NCBI GenBank assembly: GCA_964019135.1
Contig: OZ025258.1
Location: 36,118,126 to 36,182,125, forward strand
Direction of reading: 5' to 3'
Origin: Arenicola marina
Taxonomy: Eukaryota > Annelida > Polychaeta > Arenicolidae
Length of the DNA: 64,000 bases
This document shows positions 11,401 to 23,038 of the stretch, in pieces; position 1 is the first letter of the stretch; each line of letters starts with the position of its first letter. Below the pieces are notes generated by a model. That model was given only the letters and a program-made list of their open reading frames with translations. It did not search any database and was not told where the DNA came from. A program made the translations under genes and the position numbers.

Positions 11401-11484
11401 CAGCCATATATTGACAGATCCTTAGGCTGTATTTGATGTCTTCAGCCATATATTGACAGATCCTTAGGTTGTATTTGATGTCTT
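11401..11484. repeat. 42-bp direct duplication
   Basis: Two adjacent copies of a 42-bp unit beginning CAGCCATATATTGACAGATC, differing at one base (GGCTG or GGTTG). A third partial start, CAGCCATTGACC, follows. Confidence 0.93.
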
Positions 11485-12425
11485 CAGCCATTGACCTGAT
11501 TTTTGCACTTTGCCTGACCCCATTGATTTTACCATCAGCCTCAGCCGCATCACCACGCTGCTGCGTCACGAAGTCTTCGACGAAGTTGACAATAACTGGA
11601 TAATGCCGACGGCTATTCTGATATGGCACTGGCCCATGACCGTGGCGGAGGGAGGTGAGGGTTTACGGGGGGGGGGGGATGGCTACCCTCGTGTGTTGGC
11701 GGTGGGAGAGGGGTGCGGGGGGGGGGGGGGGCGCTGGGACCTGTCTGCAGATCTGACTCATGGCGTGCGAGGTACCATTCATCTTCTCCTGTCCAAGAAA
11801 ACTCAGGCCGCGTCAGGGAAGCTGGTACGGTTTGTCCAAAGCAGCGTCATATGACATCATATGATAATCCATCGACAGCCTTGTCCCGGGGCATAAAGCA
11901 TGATAACTCGGGAATCGATTCTGGCACTTTACGCATCGCGGCCGTGATGGAGCATCTGCCACATGAGGCGTCTGCTGCAGGCGGCCATTTCAGACGGCTA
12001 TTTAAGGAGGCCACATGGGACTCCGAAGAAGATGCCATTTCGGGCTGTTTTGGTTATCAAAACCGGCTACGTATGGGATGGGAGGTGGATTTGGGGCGGG
12101 GGGGGGGGGGTCATTCCTTCAGCATTTTCTCAACGAATTTCAACGAAATATATGTCTTCTTGAATGGTTTCTAACCCCTTTCCCTTTGTTCAATAAAAAA
12201 CGAATTGACATACCATGACAGCAATCAGTGTCGCAATTTGCCTAAATCACTCACCTTGAGACAATTACGTCATTGACGCGGAACGACCTTCGGTGTATAT
12301 GGCTTAATGACGAAGTTAAACATAGGACGATACTCATAAATCACTTGCCAGGAATTGGTCCTTGGTGGCGTCTCTCGCCACCTCGTGGTAGACTTTATGG
12401 CGCGTTATCTGCGGCTACGGCTTGT
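11485..12425. other. non-repetitive stretch with poly-G runs
   Basis: G runs of 9 or more occur near 11671, 11719 and 12100. The open frames of 60-150 codons here overlap one another on both strands and owe their length to the G runs. No gene is recognised. Confidence 0.4.
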
Positions 12426-13850
12426 GCGAGGCGAGGCGAAGCGAGGCGAGGCGAGGCGAGGCGAGGCGAGGCGAGGCAAGACAAGGCAACGCGAGGCAAG
12501 ACGAGGCAAGGCAAGGCAAGGCAAGGCAAGGCAAGGCAAGGCAAGGCGAGGCAAGACAAGGCAACGCGCGGCAAGGCAAGGCAAGGCAAGGCAAGGCAAG
12601 GCAAGGCAAGGCAAGGCGAGGCAAGACGAGGCAAGGCAAGGCAAGGCAAGGCAAGGCAAGGCAAGGCAAGGCGAGGCAAGACAAGGCAACGCGCGGCAAG
12701 GCAAGGCAAGGCAAGGCAAGGCAAGGCAAGGCAAGGCAAGGCAAGGCGAGGCAAGACAAGGCAAGGCAAGGCAAGACAAGGCAAGGCAAGGCAAGGCAAG
12801 GCAAGGCAAGGCGAGGCAAGACAAGGCAAGGCAAGACAAGGCAAGGCAAGGCAAGGCGAGGCAAGACAAGGCAACGCGCGGCAAGGCAAGGCAAGGCAAG
12901 GCAAGGCAAGGCAAGGCAAGGCAAGGCAAGGCGAGGCAAGACAAGGCAAGGCAAGGCAAGACAAGGCAAGGCAAGGCAAGGCAAGGCAAGGCAAGGCGAG
13001 GCAAGACGAGGCAAGACAAGGCAAGGCAAGGCAAGACAAGGCAAGGCAAGGCAAGGCAAGGCAAGGCAAGGCAAGGCAAGGCGAGGCAAGACAAGGCAAG
13101 GCAAGGCAAGACAAGGCAAGGCAAGGCAAGGCGAGGCAAGACAAGGCAAGGCAAGGCAAGACAAGGCAAGGCAAGGCAAGGCAAGGCAAGGCAAGGCAAG
13201 GCAAGGCGAGGCAAGACAAGGCAAGGCAAGGCAAGACAAGGCAAGGCAAGGCAAGGCAAGGCAAGGCAAGGCAAGACAAGGCAAGGCAAGGCAAGGCAAG
13301 GCAAGGCAAGGCAAGGCAAGGCGAGGCAAGGCAAGGCGAGGCAAGACAAGGCAACGCGCGGCAAGGCAAGGCGAGGCAAGACAAGGCAACGCGCGGCAAG
13401 GCAAGGCGAGGCAAGACAAGGCAAGGCAAGGCAAGGCAAGGCAAGGCAAGGCAAGGCGAGGCAAGACAAGGCAACGCGCGGCAAGGCAAGGCGAGGCAAG
13501 ACAAGGCAAGGCAAGGCGAGGCAAGACAAGGCAACGCGCGGCAAGACGAGGCAAGGCGAGGCGAGGCAAGGCAAGGCGAGGCGAGGCGAGGCGAGGCGAG
13601 GCGAGGCGAGGCGAGGCGAGGCAACGCAAGGCAAGGCAAGGCGAGGCAAGGCGAGGCAAGGCGAGGCGAGGCGAGGCAACGCGAGGCAACGCGAGGCAAC
13701 GCGAGGCAACGCGAGGCAAGGCAAGGCGAGGCAAGGCGAGGCGAGGCGAGGCGAGGCGAGGCGAGGCCCGGCAAGGCCCGGCGAGGCGAGGCAAGGCAAG
13801 GCGAGGCCCGGCAAGGCCCGGTGAGGCCAGGCGAGGCCAGGCAAGGCGAG
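12426..13850. repeat. pentanucleotide array, exactly 285 units (GCAAG/GCGAG)
   Basis: The whole stretch can be cut into 5-mers from 12426 with no slip of register: GCAAG and GCGAG dominate, with ACAAG, ACGAG, GCAAC, GCGCG and, at the right end, GCCCG and GCCAG. Composite motifs such as GCGAG-GCAAG-ACAAG-GCAAC-GCGCG recur many times, so higher-order blocks have been copied. No 5-mer in use creates a stop on either strand. That gives frames of about 480-610 codons in nearly every reading frame (KARQG-type on plus, ALPCL-type on minus). I treat them all as artefacts. Confidence 0.97.
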
Positions 13851-14217
13851 GCTGAGGCCATAACCTGTGAAAGCCAATGACCCCTAACCTTGTGACCTGA
13901 TGGCACGCCAAGCGGGCGGCAGGGATGGCAGAGAGGGGTAGAGGTCATCTCGTGGGGGTGGGGGTGGTGGGTGTGGTGGGGGTGGGTGTGGAGGACCCAG
14001 GACGGGAGAGGACGGAGGGAAATTACCTCGGATGGCTCTGCAGGCTGGACTAGGGGGGTCGGAGGTAGGGTGGGTGGGGTTGAATGTGAAGGAGGAAGAC
14101 TTGGGGGACTGGGGAGGAAGTGAGGGGACAATGAAGGGGGGGGGGGGGAGGAGGGGTGGCGAGTGGGCAATCTTAACAATGACGACGATAGTGAGGAGTG
14201 ATGAAAATAACAAGTGG
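13851..14217. other. G-rich tract flanking the pentamer array
   Basis: Purine- and G-rich DNA with GGGTGG words at about 13950-14000 and a G run near 14139. Low-complexity frames here reflect composition. Confidence 0.6.
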
Positions 14218-14272
14218 TGAACATGATGATAATGGCAATGATGATGCTAATGATAATATCGGTAATGAAGAT
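14218..14272. repeat. degenerate GAT/AAT trinucleotide repeat
   Basis: A short imperfect run of ATG, ATA and AAT triplets (ATGATGATAATGGCAATGAT and similar). No coding context can be argued. Confidence 0.7.
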
Positions 14273-14710
14273 TACATTTTAGCTGGGCTTACATTTTAGG
14301 CATTTGTGACTTTTTCAATTTGAGAGTCCTTCGTTACCACGTCGCCACAGCGATGGTGCTTGAAACAATCAATCAGACTGGTGGTATGGTAAGGTAGTGT
14401 ACAGACACACAGAGGATATGTACTGGGTATGGAGGGGGAAGAGGGGGGGGGGTGTTTCCGGTGGTGGGGGTGAGAGGGTGGAACAAAGCGAGCTTGAGGA
14501 AAAAACGCATGGGATGGCGAACGTTCTACCGTCATGGACATCATCTGACGGTCATGAGGCTTTCGGATTTGCATGGTGGAGGGGATCAGGTACGAGAATG
14601 GGTGTTGACAGGGGGATTGGGGATGGGAGGTAGGGGTTATGGGGATGGGAGGGGCAATGGCAGGGGGATTATGGGAGGGGGGTTGTGGTGAGGGGTGGGG
14701 GTGGTAGAGG
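14273..14710. other. mixed to G-rich stretch
   Basis: Becomes G-rich from about 14425 with many GGGGAT and GGGAGG words, and G4-forming potential at 14600-14710. Nothing coding is recognised. Confidence 0.45.
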
Positions 14711-14945
14711 GGAGAAGGCAAATCCTTCAGCCAACAGCCGCCAAAAAGCCTCGGCGAATGTTGACAGGTATTCCTCAATAGTCTTCGATTGCTTCCGTCT
14801 GCAGGCAGCGCCCCCTGGCTGCTGTAGATCGAAGTGTAGGTCAGCCATCGACCGGCCGAACAGGCTTTGTAATTACTCTAATCGATCCCACTGCCGACGC
14901 CGTGTTTGGACATTCGGAAAATAACATACAAAAAACTTTATATAG
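14711..14945. other. non-repetitive stretch, nothing recognised
   Basis: Ordinary composition, without repeats or RNA features I can support. Confidence 0.4.
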
Positions 14946-15540
14946 ACAGCTACGAAAGAGGGGCATTGTGGGAAGGCGGGGAGGTGGGGGGTGGGGTGTG
15001 GTCAGGCTAGGCGGTGGGAGATGGGTGGGTGGATATGTGTGTGGGGTGGGATGGGGGGGTGAGGATGGATAGATGGGACGGTGGTAGGTGTCGAAGGGTG
15101 GTAGTCAGGATGGACGTTAGGGGTGGGTGTTGGGGGGTGGGGGGTATAGGGAAATGAAGGTCGGAACCCAGTGGGGCGGACAAGACAGCGTGCTTCTGGC
15201 ATGTTGGCAGTTCAGTGTTCAGTGACAACCGACCCAGCTCGGGGTGACGGCTTATGGACACGACTCGGTTGTGAAAATCAACATTCGAACATGCGGACGT
15301 CAAACCTTACCAAGGTCACGGCCTGAAAGGAAGAATTGATCTTTTTGAGGTGTGTGTATGTGTGTGTGTATGGGGGGGGGGGGGAGGGGTGTATTCCCTG
15401 GTTGCGGGGTGGGGCTCAGTTGTCTTGTATTAGGTTTTATATGTGAATCGTGTAGGGGATGGGGGTGAGCCGCGGGGAGAGGGGAGGGGAGGGGAGGGGA
15501 GTTAGAAGTTGATGGGTGAGAAAGGTCCCGAGCGTCGGTC
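14946..15540. other. G-rich, strand-asymmetric stretch
   Basis: GGTGGG words at 14970-15150, a GTGTGTGT and poly-G patch at 15348-15385, and a GGGGA repeat near 15478-15500 lie around a more ordinary core (about 15160-15330). No gene is supported. Confidence 0.55.
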
Positions 15541-16527
15541 ACGCGGCCAGCTGCGAGATTTAACCGATATCTTCGCCGCTTGGATCGCCACTGGTGGATC
15601 AGATTTATTTACTCTATTTTATTCGTGTTAATTTATCGAATATTGACCACGAGTAGAGCGCACTGCTTCCGGTGTCACTATAGTACTGCACGACGATCGT
15701 AAAGGTCGCCAACTGGAAGTTAGCGCCGCAAGGGGCGCTGACCCCCGACTGGGTGCACTTACGCTTCCAAAATGTTTAAAATATTTGGCGTGCACTTAAT
15801 TATGAAAACTCTTTATTATCAAAAAGTTCGACCAATAGCTTCAACATTTAAGAGGGTCAACATTGTAACACAGAGTCACAAGATAGGCATTGTAAATTGT
15901 GCTTTAATCATTGTGAATATATTGGTGAAGACGAATATCATTTTATCATAGCTATATACACATTACCCCATAGCCGAACATTGTATAAGACTAATTGCAG
16001 AAAAATCGCAGAGGAAATAGGCTTTTGAGCTATGGTAAAACAATTGAACAACAATCCTGCTTAATCAGGCTGAACCATGGCAAAGCTGTAAAACAACATC
16101 ATAATAGTTAAGTTGTTTGTATCTGAAACAGGTTACACAGCCTGTAGAAATACACTTAAATACAAATAAACAATGTTCCAAATTTTAAGGATGAGTTGAG
16201 TTTCAGTCGTGCTTTGCTAAGGATAGCATTATATGTCTATGATTAAGCCGAACGTTACTATGTTCTGCATTAACCGTATTGTGTATTCTGTCACTCGACC
16301 ACGGTGGCCCGCCCTATCAAAGGTTTGATGCCAGCTATGTGCATACAATGCGAACTCCCAAAACTTGTAATCGTGTCATTATCTCCTATCTAAAACTGGG
16401 CGATAATCCGGTAAACAGACTAAATGGCTCTGTCCAAGCCCGGCCGGTATATATGGTGTCGACTGTACCTGTTCTAAACTTGGACCATTAGATGAATATT
16501 TTAATAAACAATCCTAAAATTCGAATG
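15541..16527. other. non-repetitive AT-leaning stretch
   Basis: One of the quieter parts of the window. The open frame at 16279-16491 is short and unrecognised. Nothing else stands out. Confidence 0.45.
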
Positions 16528-16612
16528 TTGTACAGGATCGAGATTTGAACCCAGCACCATTAGCTGGACGCTCAGTGTGCGCTGCCAGTTGGACCACCAA
16601 GGCCGCCTCCGC
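16528..16612 (-). mobile_element. tRNA-like sequence, probable SINE head or tRNA pseudogene
   Basis: Read on the minus strand it has an A-box-like TGGTCCAACTGGCAGCGC and a B box GGGTTCAAATCTC about 40 bp further on. The ends do not pair into an acceptor stem, so it is not an intact tRNA gene. It matches neither SINE family A nor B closely, so it may be a third lineage or a lone tRNA-derived relic. Confidence 0.55.
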
Positions 16613-17252
16613 TACCGCCGGAACAAAGGCCTTTATTGTGGAACGTAACTCTAATATCGCCCCCCCCCCGCTTATATAGCTGCTCTTTTGTCAGCCAGCC
16701 CCTCTGAGGGACAGTTCGGTGGCCACCTGAGGTCCAGAAGGTAGGGGTGGGGGGGGAGTTATAGCCGAGAGCCGTGTTGTAGCAGTCGCATAAAGTGCCT
16801 CGGCCTTCGTCCTCTCTGACAACCCATCGCCGAGCACTTCTCCTAATATAATTCATTTTCTGCCCCCCCCACCTCCCCAATCCAATGATATTAGAAAAAA
16901 AAATGCACCGGCTTGGGCGTCGTCTATCTTCTGAGATCCCCCTCCCCCCCCACCCACCCCCCTGCCCCACCCTCTTCCCGCTGCCCCGCCCGCCGCACAC
17001 ACACTCGCTTCTGCACCCCCACCCCCGCCCTCGCCGTGAGTCTCATCGTTATTGAATATCCCTAAAAAGCTTCCGTAGGCGTCCGAGGCCGCACGACAAC
17101 AGTATCGAGTCTTTAAATAAATTCTCGCCTTCGTGCGGCCTGCTGATGAACTATAGAGAGAGATTGCATTGAGCTCGATGTCCATTGATGTATCGAGGGG
17201 GTGAAGTACTCGCTATAAAATATCCGCCATGCCAGCTAGAAGGCAACGTCGT
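16613..17252. other. non-repetitive stretch with C runs
   Basis: C-rich patches lie near 16660, 16863, 16940-16990 and 17015; poly-G on the opposite strand explains the glycine-rich frames there. No gene is recognised. Confidence 0.45.
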
Positions 17253-17320
17253 GTGAGGGTGAGGGTGAGGGTGAGGGTGTGGGTGAAGGTGAGGGTAGGG
17301 TGAGGGTGAGGGTGAGGGTA
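17253..17320. repeat. imperfect GGGTGA hexamer repeat
   Basis: About eleven GGGTGA/GGGTGT/GGGTAG hexamers. It resembles a G-rich telomere-like array but is not TTAGGG, so I do not call it an interstitial telomere. The G3 periodicity could form a G-quadruplex. Confidence 0.85.
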
Positions 17321-18185
17321 AAGGGGGGGGTTTAATGGACACAATAAGGATGTAAAAGAGGATTTTTAGTGCAAAAAAACTGTTACCTATGGCTATAATA
17401 ATATGGGCCTTAACAGTGTATATCTCAATAACAATATACAATGATCTCAGTGCAAATGTACTCTATCCTTATAACGCTGGCAGAAATATTTCTTTTAAAA
17501 GTGTGTATGTTTCTGAATTTAAAATGGAAAAGTCGGCTGCATGTTCCGTATTTTATTGACGTTACGCTCTTGGTTTCGCTTCTAGTTAGTTCCAGTGTGT
17601 GTAGTAGCAGCTTCTTGACGCAATAAGCGTGATTCCTTGTGCTGTACGAACACCTTTACCCTGGACTCACCACACGCCGCGGCCTGTGCACGACGCATTG
17701 TCCCCTAAGGCCAAATAATATTTATCGTTTCTTTCTTTTTTCTGAAATAATAATATGAATAGATGTAAGAAAAGAATATCGGTAAGGAAAACCATCCGTC
17801 CCTCCGTACCACGGCAAGAGGAGGCAAATGAAAAACAAACGGAGTGAGCAGACCGGTCAATTGACACGGGGGTTGAGTATGACTGAGTGTCTCCTGGTGC
17901 TCTCCGTTTCTATCACCTCCCTCCCCCTACCCCCCCCCCCCCTCCATCCACCCACTCACTTCGCCTGGGCTGATATTACGCCTGGACTAGCTCTCCTCTC
18001 CCTCGCTGACTCTCCCTTATCAATTATCCCCAACTTCAATCTAGGCCTAATTATAATCTGCCGTCATTACACCAGGCCGATTGGATAATGCTTCCAACGA
18101 TCGACCTTCGGTCTATTATATTAGCTACCGCCTTGGATATTACCTCCCTTGTTTTTCCCCGCAAGGTTTGACAGCCTTGTCAAAT
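17321..18185. other. non-repetitive stretch, nothing recognised
   Basis: AT-leaning to mixed sequence with a C run at about 17930-17943. Short frames (60-86 codons) on both strands are unremarkable. Confidence 0.4.
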
Positions 18186-18619
18186 TCCCCCACCGGCCGT
18201 GGCGGGGGTAAACCGGGTGTGGGTGGTTGTGGGTGTGTGCTGTGTAGTGTTTGGGTCTGCGAGGGGGGGGGGGGTGTAGGTGGGGGGTAGTCGTTGAACG
18301 TTGAATGTGCGTTGGATTAACATCTGGAAGGGAGTCGTTTGGGGGTGACGGCCGGCGAGAGTTGGGGAGTTGGGGAGTGAGGAGGGGGGGGGTAAGGGAG
18401 TGTTTGTGGTGGAGAGGGGGTGGGGGGTACGGTGGAGACACTGACGGGGGGGTGGGGGTCGGATGGGTGGTGGATGAGTGTGGCCCTGCATAAATAATGG
18501 GGAAAAGACGATGGAAGCGAGAATGATTGAAGAGAAGGAGGGGGTGGGGGTAGATGGAGGGGAGGGGGCTTTGAGGCACGCGAAATGATCGACAGGGGGG
18601 GAAGTTTTACGTAAGTGAG
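18186..18619. other. G-rich tract upstream of the 19-bp array
   Basis: Strongly G-rich on the plus strand with runs of 7-10 G. It has the composition of the neighbouring array without its clear period, and may be its decayed edge. Confidence 0.55.
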
Positions 18620-18915
18620 GGGTGGGGGGAGGCCGGTAGATGTGGGGGAGGCCGTAGGGGTGGGGGAGGCCGGTAGGGGTGGGGTTGGCCGGTAGGGGTG
18701 GGGGAGGCCGGTAGGGGTGGGGATGGCCGGTAGGGTGGGGATGGCCAGTAGGAGAGGCCGGTAGGGGTGGGGTGGAGGCAGTAAGGGTAGGGCGAGGCCG
18801 GTATGGGGTGGGGGAGGGGCCAGTAAGGGTGGGGAGGCCGGTAGGGGTGGGGGAGGCCGGTAGGGGTGGGGGAGGCGGTAGGGGTGGGGATGGCCAGTAG
18901 GGGTGGGGGAGGCCG
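18620..18915. repeat. about 19-bp G-rich minisatellite cut by an assembly gap
   Basis: Tandem units of GCCGGTAGGGGTGGGGGAG with small length changes, about 15 copies, running directly into the N block. The array was probably not resolved by the assembly, so its true length is unknown. Confidence 0.93.
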
Positions 18916-19115
18916 NNNNNNNNNNNNNNNNNNNNNNNNNNNNNNNNNNNNNNNNNNNNNNNNNNNNNNNNNNNNNNNNNNNNNNNNNNNNNNNNNNNNN
19001 NNNNNNNNNNNNNNNNNNNNNNNNNNNNNNNNNNNNNNNNNNNNNNNNNNNNNNNNNNNNNNNNNNNNNNNNNNNNNNNNNNNNNNNNNNNNNNNNNNNN
19101 NNNNNNNNNNNNNNN
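18916..19115. other. assembly gap, 200 N
   Basis: Exactly 200 unspecified bases, the same length as the other gap in the window, so a placeholder and not a measured size. Open frames crossing it are meaningless. Confidence 0.99.
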
Positions 19116-19395
19116 CCGAAACAGAGGGAAGGAGAGAGAAGGAGGCAAAGAGAGACAGAGGAAGAGAGTGAAACGAAGTGAGGGAAGAGAGAAAAGAGAA
19201 AGATAGCATGTGAGATTGGGGGAGTGAGGGAGGCAGTGATATCGAAAATGGAAGAGAACGAGGAAAAGACAGACAGAACCAGAAGAGGGGACGAGAAATA
19301 TAGAAAGATCGCGCGATTAGGAAGGCACAAAGGAGAGAGAGGACCGAGAGAACGCGGAACAGAAATATCGAGAGCAAGGGAAGATATTTTGCCGA
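19116..19395. repeat. polypurine tract beside the gap
   Basis: AG-rich low-complexity DNA (GGAAGGAGAGAGAAGGAGG and similar), without the 19-bp period seen on the other side of the gap. The gap therefore joins two different low-complexity sequences. Confidence 0.8.
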
Positions 19396-19945
19396 TAAGT
19401 ATCGTTACTTTCTGTAAAATTTAAACGAGCCAATTACACGCGCGGCCTTCAGTTAGCCATCCAATCACAATCAAGGGTTGTGAACCGTCACTTCTCTTGT
19501 ACCACAGCTTGGAATCAAATTATCGTTATACATGTCATTAGCTTTCATTACTCAATGATTCTTCTTTTATTAAAGATGGACACCACGATTATGTCGGTTC
19601 TATTATTCTTCCCGAAACGAACAATCCTGGGACGACAGTTCCAATACCCGTTCGTAGCCATTAAATGTTGGGGACCGATTCGCACCTGCTGATGCCAGGT
19701 CGTACCAGACGCGTCAGTCTCGTATCATTGGAATTCGTACCCGGGACGCTTCGCGCGGGTATCGTGAAATATCAAAGGGTGATATGTTCATTCGACAGCA
19801 TGTGACGAGCCGTGATAGCCAAGCACGCTGGAGACGACTGGTCTTTAATGGGGATTTCCCTTGGCGCACTCGTGCTAGTGGCAGGTCGTACTGCCGATGA
19901 ATCATCCCCTTCATGCTGACGCGGTCTGCCAGGGACGACTCCACT
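19396..19945. other. non-repetitive stretch, nothing firm
   Basis: A weak B-box-like word on the minus strand (GGGTACGAATTCC, about 19730-19745) is not accompanied by a convincing A box. No gene is recognised. Confidence 0.4.
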
Positions 19946-20131
19946 AAATTGGAGTTTTAGGGCACTTTTGTGATCATAAGCGTTACACTGGACCAATAAA
20001 CCTCTCGGGGTGACGAAGGGTGAATGGATTAAACATATTCCCCAGATTAGGTGTCCAGGCCCCGGACTCGAAACCAGGACTTATTGATCTGCGGTCTGGT
20101 GCGCTAACCACTACACCAGGCAGGCCCCTCC
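19946..20131 (-). mobile_element. tRNA-derived SINE, family A, copy 1
   Basis: On the minus strand the head reads box A TGTAGTGGTTAGCGC, then box B GGTTTCGAGTCC. A body containing CACCTAATCTGGGG and a tail ending TGCCCTAAAACTCCAATTT follow. The tail matches those of the other three copies (CCTAAAACNCCAATT). It is nearly full length but diverged. The 5-bp repeat array begins about 20 bp beyond its head. Confidence 0.88.
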
Positions 20132-20150
20132 AGGGATGATTTGTAACTAA

Positions 20151-20769
20151 TGGGATGGCCTGGCCTGGCATGGTATGACCGGGTATGGCCTGGCCTGGCC
20201 TGGCCTGGCCTGGCCTGGCCTGGAATGGAATGGCCTGGCCTGGAATGGCCTGGCCTGGAATGGCCTGGCCTGGGATAGCCTGGTATCCAATGACCTGGCC
20301 TAGCCTGGCCTGGTATGGAATGGCCTCATGTGGCCTGGCCTGGCATGGTATAGACTGGTGTGGCCTGGCCTGGCATGGCCTGGCATGGCATGGTATAGAC
20401 TGGTATGGCCTGGCCTGGCATGGCCTGGCATGGCCTGGTATGGCATGGACTGGTATGGTATGGCATGGCATGGTATAGACTGGTATGGCCTGGCCTGGTA
20501 TGGCCTGGCATGGCCTGGTATGGCCTGGCCTGGTATGGCCTGGTGTGGCCTGGACTGGTAAGGTATAGCCCAGCATGGTATGAACTGGCCTGGCATGGTA
20601 TGGCTTGGTATGGCATGGCTGGCCTGGCCTGGCCTGGCCTGGCCTGGCCTGGCATGGCATGGCGTGGTCTGGCCTGGCATGGCTTGGTATGGCTTGGTAT
20701 GGCATGGCTGGCCTGGGCTGGCCTGGCCTGGCATGGTATGGCGTGGCATGGCATGGCTGGCCTGGCATG
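20151..20769. repeat. second pentanucleotide array (TGGCC/TGGCA/TGGTA)
   Basis: About 124 pentamers of the form TGGNN (TGGCC, TGGCA, TGGTA, TGGAC, TGGAA), with only rare slips such as a 4-mer near 20618. The AWPGM-type frames on plus and AMPGQ-type frames on minus are artefacts. It differs in sequence from the 12426-13850 array but shares its unit length. Confidence 0.96.
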
Positions 20770-20975
20770 CCTAGCGGCCCAGCAAAGGGACCCTACTTAT
20801 CCTTCTCGGAGTCTGCCTACGTCACCATCGGTATCCACTTTAGCACAGCCGCGATGGCGGTAACAGTGGGTAGAGTCCTGTAACGAAGCCACTTACAAGC
20901 AGGGCACCACATCGGGACAAACGCTACCGAAGGGCCCCCCCTCAGCGCATCAGTGGATTTTCAAGTCCCCGGCCC
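20770..20975. other. spacer, nothing recognised
   Basis: Short mixed-composition stretch between the pentamer array and a C-rich tract. Confidence 0.4.
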
Positions 20976-21535
20976 TTCCAGGCACCGCCCCTCTTCTTAC
21001 CCCTCCCCTCCCTCCTCTTCTTCTCTCCCCCATGCCGCAAGGCACCCTCTCCCCCCCCCCCCAGCCCCCCTTCACTCACCGGGCTCTGACAACGTCAGGG
21101 GCACGCCATTGCTACACTGTGGTCCCTGGTCCTTCAGTGCCCTACCATCACCATGCCACATCAGCCCAGCTACCACACTACCCTTTTTCTACCCTTCCGA
21201 TTCCGTGCCATTCACTACTCCTCCACTACCGCCCCCCCCCACCCACCTCATTCAGCTGCACGCCTTGCCGTACCAGCTACCCCAATCCCTTCCTTCGGCT
21301 CTCCATCCTCACCAGCACCCCACCCCACCCGTTACCCCCCCCCCCCCCAACTTTCCCTGTCCATTCCCTTCACCATCAACCACTACAGCTATGCCATACC
21401 ATGCCATTCCATTTACCCCATTCCTCAGCCCTATTTGCCTTCAACAAGCCTCACTACAGCCCTCCGCCCCCCCCCCCCCGCCTTCGTTCTCCGTGCACCC
21501 ACCCCACCCCACCCCACCCCACTCCACTCGACAGG
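20976..21535. other. C-rich pyrimidine tract
   Basis: Long CCNCCC-rich stretch with C runs of 7-14 (near 21050, 21232, 21337 and 21468). Proline-rich frames of 130-260 codons on plus follow from the composition. No repeat unit is clear except a short CCCCA run near 21500. Confidence 0.7.
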
Positions 21536-22974
21536 CTTGGATCAAGCTTATTAAGGGTTATATGGAGTCCGGAGTTCCACTCTGGTCGGTATAAATGTGA
21601 CATGGCTCTGTATGAAGCCTCGCGTCCCTCGATCATAGTCACCATAAAGCACTGCGGCGCAGAAATTGCCTCTCCCCCTCTCCTCTATGCGGAGCACCGT
21701 CGTGCCCCTCCCCCTTCCATCCTCTCCCCTCTCCTCCCCTCCTACGCCATCCATGCCCCCCCCCATCCCACCCCACCCCCAACCAAAAAAATCCTCGTCA
21801 GCAAAGATGTAAAGACGCAATGACGACGGATAAGAATGACGGGCGACTTTAACACGCCATATGACCTGTCGGGCCAGGTTGGCCCAAGGCTCAGATTCTG
21901 CCGTCTGCTCTGGCTAATAATGACGACAGAGATATGGTCACATGGCCTATTAGCGCCGCAGTGAAGGCGGCAGACATGTCGTAATTATCGCGGAACACGC
22001 ATGCCTTTTCAGAGGCTGCTCCCGAGGTGTCCTGAATATACAACCAATGAGGAGCTGCCCCCTACCGTCGAGAGATGTCGGGTTAGCCTCAGTCAACACA
22101 GCGCCGTACGGCCTGATGGCGCAGGGAACCAGCTCTTGTGTAATCTGGGCAGTCCACGATGTGATACTTCAGTAGCTGATGATAATTCGTGTGCTATCTG
22201 GAGTCTGTCTCTGTGTTGTCGGGGTTCAGTCGATGTCCTTCGCTCCAACAAGGGCTTAATTTGTAAATGTACCGCTAGTTGGTTGAATCTGAATGAAATT
22301 ATGTGCAAACAAATTTGTTCTTTTTTGTAATCCATGCGTTTTGGATTGCGAGGCAATGTGAGCTATTCTGGAGTGTCATGTGGACGAATATAAATGTAGT
22401 GGAAACTGCTTGTTGCTACGTTTACTGAAGCATTTGGTGCACGTAGAGGAGCTTATTGTGGATATTAAATTAGGAAATTGATACTTCATGGACACTTGGT
22501 CATCTGTTTGTTACGTTAACAACTCACCATGGTAACGCAAGATCCGAAGTTGCGAATCTGGTCATGCGAAAGCTGACTATTGCAACATAGTGAGCCACAC
22601 TCAATGAAAAGGCACTAAGGTATTATTTAACACGCACCACAAACGTGTTCCTCTGCCCACCTGAGCACCTCGCCAACAGCGAGAATTATCTACATGTATT
22701 TGAACTTTAGAAAGACAAATAAATGTTCGCAATTTGACATTGTAATCGACAGAGTTCGACATTCGGATTTGATGCATTTTTTTCTAATCTATATTTTTAT
22801 ATATGTTGGCCGCGTCGGTGCACTGAAGAATAACGTGGGTCACGGAACCTCTCCAGGGGACACTTAAATGGGCTGCAATAAGGTCAAAGGCGTGACTCAC
22901 ATTAACCTGAGCAGGACAATGGGGTGAGCGGTTCGCTGATTAAAGTCAAACTGGCGATTCGCTTTGTGGTACAT
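21536..22974. other. mostly non-repetitive stretch, no gene recognised
   Basis: A further C-rich patch lies at 21670-21780. From 21830 the sequence is ordinary and partly AT-rich. Open frames at 22001-22330 (plus) and 22093-22356 (minus) overlap in opposite directions and are not recognisable. Confidence 0.45.
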
Positions 22975-23038
22975 GTATTTGGCGTTGGACAACATGGCGA
23001 TTCGGTCCAGTGTATTTGGCGTTGGACAACACGGCGAT
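22975..23038. repeat. 37-bp direct repeat, two copies
   Basis: GTATTTGGCGTTGGACAACA followed by (T/C)GGCGAT occurs at 22975 and again at 23012. The phrase CTGGCGATTCGC just before (about 22951) suggests an older partial copy. Confidence 0.85.

Noticed and set aside
12273-14224. Open frames of about 480-610 codons on both strands
   Set aside because: They exist in nearly every frame because the 5-bp units contain no stop codon. Their composition is only K/A/R/Q/G or A/L/P/C, and starts come from flanking sequence.
17253-17320. Interstitial telomere repeat
   Set aside because: The hexamer is GGGTGA, with no run of TTAGGG or another known telomere unit.
18180-19377. Long minus-strand frames crossing the first gap
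   Set aside because: They pass through 200 N and owe their length to undefined bases and G-rich repeat.
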